The translations under genes were made by a program, and so were the position numbers. Below, piece by piece: positions 8,442 to 14,849 of a stretch of 22,182 bases of DNA. The number at the start of each line of letters is the position of its first letter. The stretch's first letter is position 1. The stretch is from a virus: IMG/VR virus record IMGVR_UViG_3300033149_002395, positions 1 through 22,182 of that record, one strand, 5' to 3'. A model generated the notes under the pieces. It did not search any database, was not told the DNA's origin, and saw only the letters and a program-made list of their open reading frames with translations.

Positions 8442-9290
8442 ATGAAAACAATAATCACGCAAGAAATTGACGATATCAGGGTTATTTTGGGATTCGGAGA
8501 GCCTTCCATTGACCGATTCGAAACTGAAAAAATCGTTGTATCACTGATTGAATCATTGCCGGAGATGGGGCAGATCAAAGCCATTGCTGCAGAGATTGAA
8601 GGAAAAGCCAAAGAAAGCCAGGCAGCAAAGCGGAATTTATATAATCCCGCAATTCTTGGAAATCCGGCTGCAGTTGCCACAAACGAAAAAATCATTTCCG
8701 ATAATATCGAATTTATCAACGTCAAAGAGCGCGAAATTGGCATTCTTGCCGATGCTGTCAAGACCAAGAAAATCGATCTGATGACTGAAAAAGCGGTTTT
8801 TCATGAGCCGAAAAAGGGTGAAATGATGTTTTCGGAAGGGGAAGAGTTAACAATGATCATGGATCTTTTCGAAGCGGCCAAAGATGGAAAGCAAAAATTA
8901 AAATGTGATTTAGTTGATGGAAAAATATGTGTTCCGGTGATTATCGGTGATTTCAGAGGCAAATCTTGGAATGAGGTTGACGACAACGGCGCATGGATAA
9001 AACACACAATCGAAAAACTCGGAGAAGTAAAACCGGATCACGGGGTTTTTGATGCGGATCTAACAGAAACGCAACAGTCAGACATTCAGACGCAAAACGA
9101 AACTGAACGAATAGCCGGGCTTGACACGGATCAACGAGATACAGAAAAACAAGCCGCTTTAAATTCCGCACTCAGCCAGGCCGGGCAATTGAAAAACGAG
9201 CGTGAAATAATTGGCGATACTGATGCCTTGGCAGTCTCTCAGGCGTGGTATGCAGAGCAAAAAACAATTATTGAAACGAAATATGCTTAA
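8442..9290 (+). CDS. Unknown fibre-adjacent protein
   Basis: I do not recognise this 282-residue protein. It is preceded by a clear ribosome binding site (AGGAGA, six bases before ATG). The first 120 residues are helical and charged; a central part (about 130-205) looks beta-rich with IIGDFRGKSWNEVDDNGAWIKHTIEKLG. The last 75 residues are a Gln/Glu/Thr-rich helix ending in WYAEQKTIIETKYA. Its place immediately after the tail fibre is where fibre-assembly chaperones or extra baseplate proteins are found, and the C-terminal helical tail is reminiscent of such accessory proteins. That role is inference only. It overlaps the next gene by eight bases. Confidence 0.7.
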   Translation: MKTIITQEIDDIRVILGFGEPSIDRFETEKIVVSLIESLPEMGQIKAIAAEIEGKAKESQAAKRNLYNPAILGNPAAVATNEKIISDNIEFINVKEREIGILADAVKTKKIDLMTEKAVFHEPKKGEMMFSEGEELTMIMDLFEAAKDGKQKLKCDLVDGKICVPVIIGDFRGKSWNEVDDNGAWIKHTIEKLGEVKPDHGVFDADLTETQQSDIQTQNETERIAGLDTDQRDTEKQAALNSALSQAGQLKNEREIIGDTDALAVSQAWYAEQKTIIETKYA

Positions 9291-9696
9291 ACTAAAAAGG
9301 GCATATCTTGATAATTGCACACTTGGGAAACTGTTTTATAACGGTGAATTGATTTGTCACACAGTCGAAAAACCGTGGAAATCAAACGAGCCTTTTAAAT
9401 CATGTATCCCGGCGGGAGAATGTGCAATTGAATGCCATCACACAGAAAAGCACCCTGATTCTTTTATTTTATTAAATGAAAATTTAGGTGTTGGACGAAA
9501 TAAAGGCGATTCGATCCGGTATGGTTGTTTGATCCATGTCGCAAACTTCCCTGATGATGTTGTCGGCTGTATTGGCCCCGGTTTGAGCCTACACCCGTCA
9601 ACATGGGGCGTTTCTCAGAGCCGAAAAGCAATGGATGTTTTAAGAAAACTGATCAAACTTGAATCAGAAGAATGGAAACTTTTAATTGAGGAATAA
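9283..9696 (+). CDS. DUF5675-like protein, possible lysis-module enzyme
   Basis: The start at 9283 gives a 137-residue protein beginning MLKLKRAYLDNCTLGKL, matching how DUF5675-type proteins begin; upstream in-frame codons belong to the previous gene's region. Family-like residues include VEKPWKSNEPFKSCIPAG, a conserved RYGCLIHVANFPDDVVGCIGPG with His85 and Cys96, and LHPSTWGVSQS. The IH…GCI arrangement loosely recalls the His/Cys pair of YkuD L,D-transpeptidases, but that is my inference. It lies between the fibre genes and a small membrane protein, the usual place for lysis genes, and no other endolysin is visible in the window. The precise function of this family is not established. Confidence 0.72.
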   Translation: MLKLKRAYLDNCTLGKLFYNGELICHTVEKPWKSNEPFKSCIPAGECAIECHHTEKHPDSFILLNENLGVGRNKGDSIRYGCLIHVANFPDDVVGCIGPGLSLHPSTWGVSQSRKAMDVLRKLIKLESEEWKLLIEE

Positions 9697-9698
9697 AA

Positions 9699-9995
9699 AT
9701 GCTTGAAACATTGACAGCATACGCAACCGCCAAAGTCATGGCTTATGTCGGCGGATCAATCGCCGCTTTCGTTGTTGCCTGGATTTTAAAAAAGATCCCG
9801 AATGAGAAAATCAAGATTGCAGTTGGGAAAGTGATGTATTCTGCGGGGGTAGCGGTCACTTTGGGGCTGTCAAAATGGAAAGTAACCGCTGGTTTCTGGA
9901 ATCGGACGATCGAGCCTTTTATCGTGGACTTGATTGATAATGTTGTGGCCCACGGGATGAAAGAGTTTATTCGCGGATTGCGTTCAGATTCTTAG
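9699..9995 (+). CDS. Small membrane protein, holin candidate
   Basis: This 98-residue protein starts two bases after the previous stop. It has a hydrophobic segment at about residues 11-30 (VMAYVGGSIAAFVVAWI), a short charged turn with KKIPNEK, and a second hydrophobic segment near 42-58. An amphipathic C-terminal region with R and K residues follows. Length, two potential membrane helices and position at the end of the late operon fit a class II-like holin, which would permeabilise the cytoplasmic membrane and release a lysis enzyme. It could also be another small tail or membrane accessory protein. It is the last gene before the terminator. Confidence 0.62.
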   Translation: MLETLTAYATAKVMAYVGGSIAAFVVAWILKKIPNEKIKIAVGKVMYSAGVAVTLGLSKWKVTAGFWNRTIEPFIVDLIDNVVAHGMKEFIRGLRSDS

Positions 9996-10218
9996 CATTT
10001 ACCCTGATTATGTCGATTTCAATCTCTTCATCGACATAATCAGGGTTTTTTATAAATTTAGGTTTCCAAAACTGCCAACATCTACGATCTGGGTTTTTGA
10101 TTGTTTCAGGTTGAAAAATATTTAAAAAATTAGGGCTTGGCGGAAAAGCAATTTTTCCGTCTTCGAAAAGACCAAACATCCGTTTTGAATATGTATCACT
10201 TAAATTAGTATTTACCAT
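9967..10218 (-). CDS. Unknown 83-residue protein, last gene of the minus-strand cassette
   Basis: I do not recognise this protein. It is supported by translation signals: its ATG (10218) sits inside the end of the lipoprotein gene and is preceded by GGGGAGG seven bases upstream, a strong ribosome binding site. It is aromatic-rich (FGLFEDGKIAFPPSP, CWQFWKPKF) and contains two similar segments, IKNPDRR and IKNPDYV, about 17 residues apart. The C-terminus is acidic then basic. No signal peptide or membrane helix is seen. Its 3' end lies under the late terminator and overlaps the membrane-protein gene by 29 bases, so the two operons are convergent and share sequence. Confidence 0.72.
   Translation of the reverse strand: MVNTNLSDTYSKRMFGLFEDGKIAFPPSPNFLNIFQPETIKNPDRRCWQFWKPKFIKNPDYVDEEIEIDIIRVNAKNLNAIRE
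10001..10051 (+). terminator. Intrinsic terminator of the tail/lysis operon
   Basis: ACCCTGATTATGTCGAT (10001-10017) pairs perfectly with the inverted copy at 10030-10046 across a 12-base loop, and a run of six T (10046-10051) follows. The 17-bp stem plus T-run is a canonical rho-independent terminator for the + strand. Read on the - strand there is no T-run after the stem, so it should be one-directional. It lies inside the 3' part of a convergent coding gene. Confidence 0.9.
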
Positions 10219-11327
10219 TTCACAACCTCCCCATAACCCGCAAAAAACAGTTCAACAATCCCAGTTTCAAGCTCCAATTTCCAAATAGATCCTGATTCAT
10301 TATAATACAGCACCCCGTCAATAATTACCGGATCAAGCACACCCTTTTGAACAAATCCGCTTTCCCGTGTCCCGTCACCCTGATATAATCGGCCGGCCGT
10401 TTCAATCGTGTCAGATTCCGGCAAATACTTGACCAAAAATCCCGCATTGCATTCGATCCAATACAGAGCCGAATCATAAACCCCGGCACCGATTAAAATC
10501 GGAGCTTCAGACAATCCAAATGGATAAACAGTATTCCAATTATATAAAGCATTCGCATTTTCAACCAGATCAGCCCCCAATTCATACCCGTTTTGAGAAT
10601 ACCAAACCCCATCAAAAAACAACCATTCTTTCGCCTGATTAAAATAGTTATGGAACCAGGACACGGAAAAAACAGAATCAGATTCAATCAAGGCCGTTCT
10701 CCCGATAGGATCAAAATTATAAATCAGCAGTTTGTCTGCATGATTAATATTTTCAATCTCAGTATTCAGCGGGTGGGCTGATCCGTTTCGATCAATGGCA
10801 ACATAATCCCCAGATACCGTCCGGACAAGATCAGAGCAAAACCATTGATTGAGATACCACTTTCCGACCTCAACACCCTGAAAAAATACTTTTGTGTAAT
10901 CTTTTGGGAGTCCCCCGAGGGCGTAGGCCGTGGCCGGATCAATCCGCACAATTGACCAATCATCAATAATCAGATCAGGTGTCCCAACCGTTTTTTGTTC
11001 GACGACTTCCCCGTATTCATCATATTTCACGGCCTTTTCGCCATCCAAAAAACAACGATCACCGCACTTTTTGGGGGCGATGTTTTCCTGTGCTTTCAAT
11101 TCTCCATCATAAAAATAGAGTTTCCCGTATGAAATGACAGAAAACAGAACAGGCAATGCGCCCGGCTCTGTGAGTTCTTCAGGTTCAATCGGCTGTTCCT
11201 TGGGAGGTTCAGGGGGACTTTCCGGCACAGTCACAGGTGCTTGAATGGTTGCGTCTGATCTTTGAGGCTCTGGAGCATCGGAACACCCAACAATAAACAT
11301 CATTAATATAATGATTAGATTTTTCAT
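10212..11327 (-). CDS. Secreted lipoprotein with beta-propeller-like repeats
   Basis: The 371-residue protein begins MKNLIIILMMFIVGC, a lipoprotein signal with lipobox I/V-V-G-C and mature Cys15, so it should be lipid-anchored outside the cytoplasmic membrane. A Pro/Glu-rich linker (about 18-57) follows, then a domain of repeated short motifs with aromatic pairs (GKLYFYDGELKAQ, EWLFFDGVWYSQNG, SALYWIECNAGF, GVLYYNESGSIWKLELETG) suggesting a beta-propeller. A KKCGDRC pair and further Cys residues may form disulfides. The ATG has AGGGGA upstream. It is the central gene of a three-gene minus-strand cassette and is a candidate for changing the lysogen surface or excluding other phages; that role is not shown by the sequence. 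Confidence 0.78.
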   Translation of the reverse strand: MKNLIIILMMFIVGCSDAPEPQRSDATIQAPVTVPESPPEPPKEQPIEPEELTEPGALPVLFSVISYGKLYFYDGELKAQENIAPKKCGDRCFLDGEKAVKYDEYGEVVEQKTVGTPDLIIDDWSIVRIDPATAYALGGLPKDYTKVFFQGVEVGKWYLNQWFCSDLVRTVSGDYVAIDRNGSAHPLNTEIENINHADKLLIYNFDPIGRTALIESDSVFSVSWFHNYFNQAKEWLFFDGVWYSQNGYELGADLVENANALYNWNTVYPFGLSEAPILIGAGVYDSALYWIECNAGFLVKYLPESDTIETAGRLYQGDGTRESGFVQKGVLDPVIIDGVLYYNESGSIWKLELETGIVELFFAGYGEVVKW

Positions 11328-11494
11328 AATATCCCCTTGTTTTTTTCATTAAACTCCTTAAAAGCCAAATCAGAAACCTGACTTTTATCAAGCCCTTTAA
11401 TCTGGCCAATTGCTTTTAGTTTTAACCACTCAACCCGATCAACCATAATGAAAATCTTGGTTCGGGCGCTTGATGTGTCATATTTCTTTTTCAT
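11324..11494 (-). CDS. Small ribbon-helix-helix-like protein, probable cassette regulator
   Basis: A 56-residue ORF, easily missed because of its size, begins at ATG 11494 behind an excellent ribosome binding site (AAGGAGAAT). It reads MKKKYDTSSARTKIFIMV… and shows the layout of a ribbon-helix-helix DNA-binding protein: a short strand (TKIFIMV, about 13-18), a helix (VEWLKLKAIGQIKGL), and a second helix (DKSQVSDLAFKEFNEKN). Its TGA overlaps the lipoprotein ATG as ATGA, so it heads the cassette operon. RHH proteins usually bind inverted repeats near their own promoters, and autoregulation is therefore likely. The fold is inferred from pattern only. Confidence 0.7.
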   Translation of the reverse strand: MKKKYDTSSARTKIFIMVDRVEWLKLKAIGQIKGLDKSQVSDLAFKEFNEKNKGIL

Positions 11495-11637
11495 ATTCTC
11501 CTTTTAATTTAAGTGTGATCAAAGCATGGCTTAAAAAAAGTATTACGTCAAATAAAAAGTGCTTGACAGTACAAAATTTATGATAGATGATTAGCCAGAA
11601 TTTAACAAAACACGTTTAAACCTTTTTAGAGGATGAA
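11495..11637. promoter_or_regulatory. Divergent intergenic region between the minus cassette and the early operon
   Basis: This 143-base AT-rich gap separates two divergently transcribed units. It contains TTGACA at 11563-11568 facing right, with a weak -10-like GATGAT 17 bases on (11586-11591), and a TTGACG (minus strand, 11551-11546) facing left. The two form an inverted repeat, GTCAA (11547-11551) and TTGAC (11563-11567), 11 bases apart. This could be a shared operator for the RHH-like protein. I see no other gene here. Confidence 0.5.
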
Positions 11638-12171
11638 ATGAAATTTAAAGTTGAGGTCGATTTGGGTTGGGTAGACGATGAGGATAATATTGATAATGCA
11701 GTTAAGCGCGGAATTGTCAATGAGATCACGTCAAAATTCAGTGAAAAATTGAAAGATGGAGTTTTTAAGTCTGTTGAATCGCGGATTGCTGAAAAAGTTG
11801 ATAATTTGATTGATGAAATAATGCAAAACTTTATGAATCGCGAAATAACAATAACCGATAAATGGGGGGATGTTACTGATAAATTTGAGAACGTGACAGA
11901 GCTATTGAAACAGAAATTTGATGAGTTTGTTTCTGGCAAAGTTGACTCTGACGGCGAGCCTATCAGGAAAAAAGGATGTAGTTACGGAGGAGAAAAAAAT
12001 AGAATTGAGCACCTTATTGACAAATCAATTTCTGAAAAAACAAACAGATTTTCAGATGATATATTGCGTAATGTTGATGGTAGGATCAAAGATCAACTTC
12101 AAAAATCGCTGAAAGATAAAATCAGTGATACCTTGGTTAAAAAAATCAGCCTTGATTCTGTACTTGATTGA
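11638..12171 (+). CDS. Unknown charged helical protein, first early gene
   Basis: This 177-residue protein is not recognised. It begins after AGAGGA with proper spacing and reads MKFKVEVDLGWVDDEDNI, then is dominated by charged helices (VNEITSKFSEKLKDGV, SRIAEKVDNLIDEIMQNF) that could form a coiled coil. A short central stretch with KKGCSYGGEKNR carries the only Cys. It is the first gene of the rightward operon and precedes the Rad50-like ATPase by 15 bases. Its amphipathic helices and position suggest an accessory protein of the recombination block, but no function should be assigned. Its base composition matches its neighbours. Confidence 0.7.
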   Translation: MKFKVEVDLGWVDDEDNIDNAVKRGIVNEITSKFSEKLKDGVFKSVESRIAEKVDNLIDEIMQNFMNREITITDKWGDVTDKFENVTELLKQKFDEFVSGKVDSDGEPIRKKGCSYGGEKNRIEHLIDKSISEKTNRFSDDILRNVDGRIKDQLQKSLKDKISDTLVKKISLDSVLD

Positions 12172-12186
12172 TTAAAAAAGGAGATT

Positions 12187-13935
12187 ATGAAAATTGAATT
12201 GAAAAAAATCACCCTCAGAAACTTTCGGGGCGTGTCGAGGACATGGGAGTTTTCACCGGGCAAAAACGTTTTTTCCGGTCCAAACGGATCAGGGAAAACA
12301 ACGCTGTTTGATGCCGAGGTTTGGGGTAGGACCGGCAAAGACTCATTAGGACGATCTGATTTCGATCTAAAATCGATCATCGATGGAAAGCAGATTGAAA
12401 AATCAGAACACTTTGTAACGGCTGTATATGAGATAGACGGCAAACCCGTTGAACTTGAGCGGGTATTTTTTGAGAAATGGAGCAAAAAGAGAGGTGCAGC
12501 AGAATCGACAAAATCCGGCAATCAAACAGACTACCGGATAGATGGTCTCGAAATGGGAAAACGGGAATATGAAACGGCAATCATTGATTTGTTTGGTCCT
12601 CATTATTCTACGGTTTCCAATATTTCAGCAGTCCCAAACATGCAATGGAAAACCCGGCGGGAATTGTTGATGATGCTCCCACCTGATGTAGACCCAGATA
12701 AAATCATTGATTCGATTCCTGGGTTTCGGGATCTATTGAGAGATCGGACTGTTGAGATCGCAAAAAAGGCGGCCGATCAGAGGTTGAAAAAAGTGATCAA
12801 ATCCGGTGGCGGATCTCTTGAGGATGCAGAAAAACAGGTTTCAGTATGCGAAAAATCGGTTTCAGATGTTCAACAAAAAACCATTGACGCTCAGTCCGGA
12901 GATTCTGCCGAAGCAATCGAGCAGCTTAAAAAACTGAATCAATCATTGCTTGCAGCAACTCAAGAGCTTGAGGAACAACGGAGCAATGCACAGGCCGCCA
13001 TTGACACAAACAGACGTGAAGTCGACCGGTTTAACCGCATTGAAGCGCAGGTTAAAACTGATCTGGCAGAAAAAGAAACAGAGATTGCTGATTTACGAGA
13101 ATTGTACGCAAAAATTAGACAGTCAACCGCTGAAAATGTTGGTGATACTTGTGAGTCATGCGGGCAGTCGTTGCCACAGGCAAAACTTGACGACCGGAAA
13201 GAAAACTTTATGCGACACCGGGCAGAGGATTTGGAGGCCAACGCAGAACAAGGGGCGCAGTTATCCGGCGAGATTAAGAAAATCAAAACTGAACTTGCAG
13301 ACGTAAAATCAAGCCTTGATCTGCTTAAAAAATTCAAATCGGATCACATCCAGGCATCAACGCCGGAGATCGATAGCATTAAATCAGCGATTGAAAAGCT
13401 TAAATCGGTACAGGTCGAAACACCGGATTTTTCCGAAGAACTCAAAGCCGCACAAGATGAACTGACAGCGGCGCAGGAAATCAGAGCCAACGTGAAAGCA
13501 ACCGCCGGATCAGTCGAGCGGATCAAGGAATTGGAAGCCGAAAAAGCTAAACTCTCAGCCGAAAACGACAAGATTCAAAAGTTTTTGTCAAAACACGAGG
13601 AATTCAACCGGGCAATGTCGGGTGCCATTGAAAAACCTATCAATGACATGTTTGAAATGGTCAATTTCAGGTTGTTTGATACTCTAGAAAACGGTAATAT
13701 TGTTGATGTTTGTGATATTATGGACAAGCAAGGCAGACCGTATGTAGGGGCGTTGAGTAATGGGGAAAAGGTGCTGGCTGGACTTGATATTGTAAGCACT
13801 TTGCAGAAGCACTTCGATGTTTCGGTGCCGGTATGGATCGACAACGTAGAGAGATTCACCGGGGAAATAAATCTTGATTGTCAGTTTATTGAACTGAGGG
13901 CTGATAAAAATCTTAAAACATTAACGCAGGAGTAA
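12187..13935 (+). CDS. Rad50/SbcC-like ABC-type ATPase
   Basis: This 582-residue protein carries the SMC/Rad50 layout. The N-terminal part has the RNFRG motif, and Walker A GPNGSGKTT is at residues 31-39. Two long coiled-coil arms span about 200-320 and 330-470, with a CESC zinc-hook-like motif at their tip (Cys322, Cys325). The C-terminal half has an ABC signature LSNGEK (about 523-528) and a Walker B-like VPVWIDNVE (547-555). The residue after the Walker B Asp is Asn553 rather than the usual catalytic Glu. No Mre11/SbcD partner is seen in the window. In phages such ATPases lie beside RecT and nuclease genes, as here, and probably assist DNA-end processing during recombination. Confidence 0.85.
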   Translation: MKIELKKITLRNFRGVSRTWEFSPGKNVFSGPNGSGKTTLFDAEVWGRTGKDSLGRSDFDLKSIIDGKQIEKSEHFVTAVYEIDGKPVELERVFFEKWSKKRGAAESTKSGNQTDYRIDGLEMGKREYETAIIDLFGPHYSTVSNISAVPNMQWKTRRELLMMLPPDVDPDKIIDSIPGFRDLLRDRTVEIAKKAADQRLKKVIKSGGGSLEDAEKQVSVCEKSVSDVQQKTIDAQSGDSAEAIEQLKKLNQSLLAATQELEEQRSNAQAAIDTNRREVDRFNRIEAQVKTDLAEKETEIADLRELYAKIRQSTAENVGDTCESCGQSLPQAKLDDRKENFMRHRAEDLEANAEQGAQLSGEIKKIKTELADVKSSLDLLKKFKSDHIQASTPEIDSIKSAIEKLKSVQVETPDFSEELKAAQDELTAAQEIRANVKATAGSVERIKELEAEKAKLSAENDKIQKFLSKHEEFNRAMSGAIEKPINDMFEMVNFRLFDTLENGNIVDVCDIMDKQGRPYVGALSNGEKVLAGLDIVSTLQKHFDVSVPVWIDNVERFTGEINLDCQFIELRADKNLKTLTQE

Positions 13936-13937
13936 AA

Positions 13938-14282
13938 TTGACATTGGAAAACAAAGAAGATTTTGTTAAAGCATTTTGGGCAATATCTTTAACCGTCCAT
14001 CAAAACGCCGTTGAAAAAGGATGGTGGGATGAAAAACGGAGCGGTGCCGAAGCAATCGCCCTGATGCACTCCGAACTTTCAGAGGCATTAGAGGCCATGA
14101 GAGCCGGAAACCCGCCTGACGATAAAATCCCAAGTTTCAGCGGGGTTGAGGCTGAACTTGCAGACGTTATTATCAGGATTATGGATTTTTCAGCGGGTGC
14201 TGGTCACGATGTAGCCGGGGCGATCATTGAGAAAATCAAATTTAACAAAACACGTGAACATAAACACGGCAAACTTTTTTAG
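13938..14282 (+). CDS. MazG-like nucleotide pyrophosphohydrolase
   Basis: This 114-residue protein uses a TTG start behind AGGAG (AGGAGTAAAATTG) two bases after the ATPase gene. It has the MazG helical motif: SELSEALEAMR (Glu46, Glu49) followed by VEAELADVIIRIMDFS (Glu73, Asp76, Asp83), which coordinate Mg2+ in all-alpha NTP pyrophosphatases. Length fits single-domain phage MazG-like proteins. The family hydrolyses NTPs or dNTPs to the monophosphate plus pyrophosphate; phage copies may cleanse damaged nucleotides or affect alarmone or dNTP pools. Which substrate applies here cannot be read from sequence. Confidence 0.85.
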   Translation: MTLENKEDFVKAFWAISLTVHQNAVEKGWWDEKRSGAEAIALMHSELSEALEAMRAGNPPDDKIPSFSGVEAELADVIIRIMDFSAGAGHDVAGAIIEKIKFNKTREHKHGKLF

Positions 14283-14290
14283 GGGGATTT

Positions 14291-14443
14291 ATGAGGGGAG
14301 CTGCCTTGTTTGTGCTTGAGGTCACTGTATTGTTTTTAATGTGGGCTATTATTTTTGACGATCGTCATGACATGGCTGATTCATTATTAATTGTCTCATG
14401 TACTCTTTTAATTGTAATTTTATTACCAAAAAAGGAAAAATGA
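14291..14443 (+). CDS. Two-helix membrane microprotein
   Basis: This 50-residue ORF starts behind AGGGGGATTT and reads MRGAALFVLEVTVLF…, with two hydrophobic segments (about 4-22 and 31-45) separated by a charged turn DDRHDMAD and ending in PKKEK. Its TGA overlaps the next lipoprotein's ATG as ATGA, so the two are likely translationally coupled. It has no recognisable family. A membrane anchor or partner for the downstream lipoprotein is a natural suggestion but is inference only. Confidence 0.68.
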   Translation: MRGAALFVLEVTVLFLMWAIIFDDRHDMADSLLIVSCTLLIVILLPKKEK

Positions 14444-14838
14444 AAAAAACATTATTTGTAATTGCAACGGCTTTGATTACGTTGTTTACAGTCGGTTGCC
14501 GGACAGATTCACAAGTTGCTTCTCACAATCTGTCAAAAGCCGCTGACCAATTCGAGGTTGCGCGTAGAATTGTTTTTTACAACGGGATAACTGATAGCTA
14601 TATACTGACAATCGAAGGAAAATGCTCAATTAGCGGGGGTAGCGGGGAGCAGTTGGCCGTTACTTGCAAGACGGGGAAAACGTCTTACAAAAAACATTTT
14701 CTTGGTTTGTCTGATAATGTTACTTTTTTTGCTGAGCAGTTAGAGGGGTCGGCTGTCAGTGTTTACCGTTACCGTGTTATTTTTAAGCCTGAATCAATCA
14801 TACCTGATGTTGATTTAAAAACTAGTTTAACTGATTAA
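14440..14838 (+). CDS. Conserved phage beta-sandwich lipoprotein
   Basis: Starting at 14440 (ATGA overlap; AAGGAA before it) the protein has 132 residues and begins MKKTLFVIATALITLFTVGC, a lipoprotein signal with Cys20 as the likely lipidated residue. The mature part carries SQVASHNLSKAADQFEVARR, IVFYNGITDSYILTIEGKCSI, then KHFLGLSDNVTFFAEQL and YRYRVIFKPESIIPDVDL. This block matches a lipoprotein found in many unrelated phages and annotated as beta-sandwich lipoprotein. Its function is unknown. It sits in the early operon among recombination genes, so it is presumably made soon after infection. A more upstream ATG at 14398 is unlikely because it lies inside the preceding ORF without a ribosome binding site. 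Confidence 0.85.
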   Translation: MKKTLFVIATALITLFTVGCRTDSQVASHNLSKAADQFEVARRIVFYNGITDSYILTIEGKCSISGGSGEQLAVTCKTGKTSYKKHFLGLSDNVTFFAEQLEGSAVSVYRYRVIFKPESIIPDVDLKTSLTD

Positions 14839-14849
14839 AAAAGGAAGAT

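Noticed and set aside
7607-9290. Diversity-generating retroelement acting on the tail fibre
   Set aside because: No reverse transcriptase and no template/variable repeat pair is visible in the window.
12960-13337. Minus-strand 125-aa Ser-rich ORF opposite the Rad50-like gene
   Set aside because: It is a shadow of the coiled-coil coding region; composition reflects reverse complement of Glu/Ala/Leu codons.
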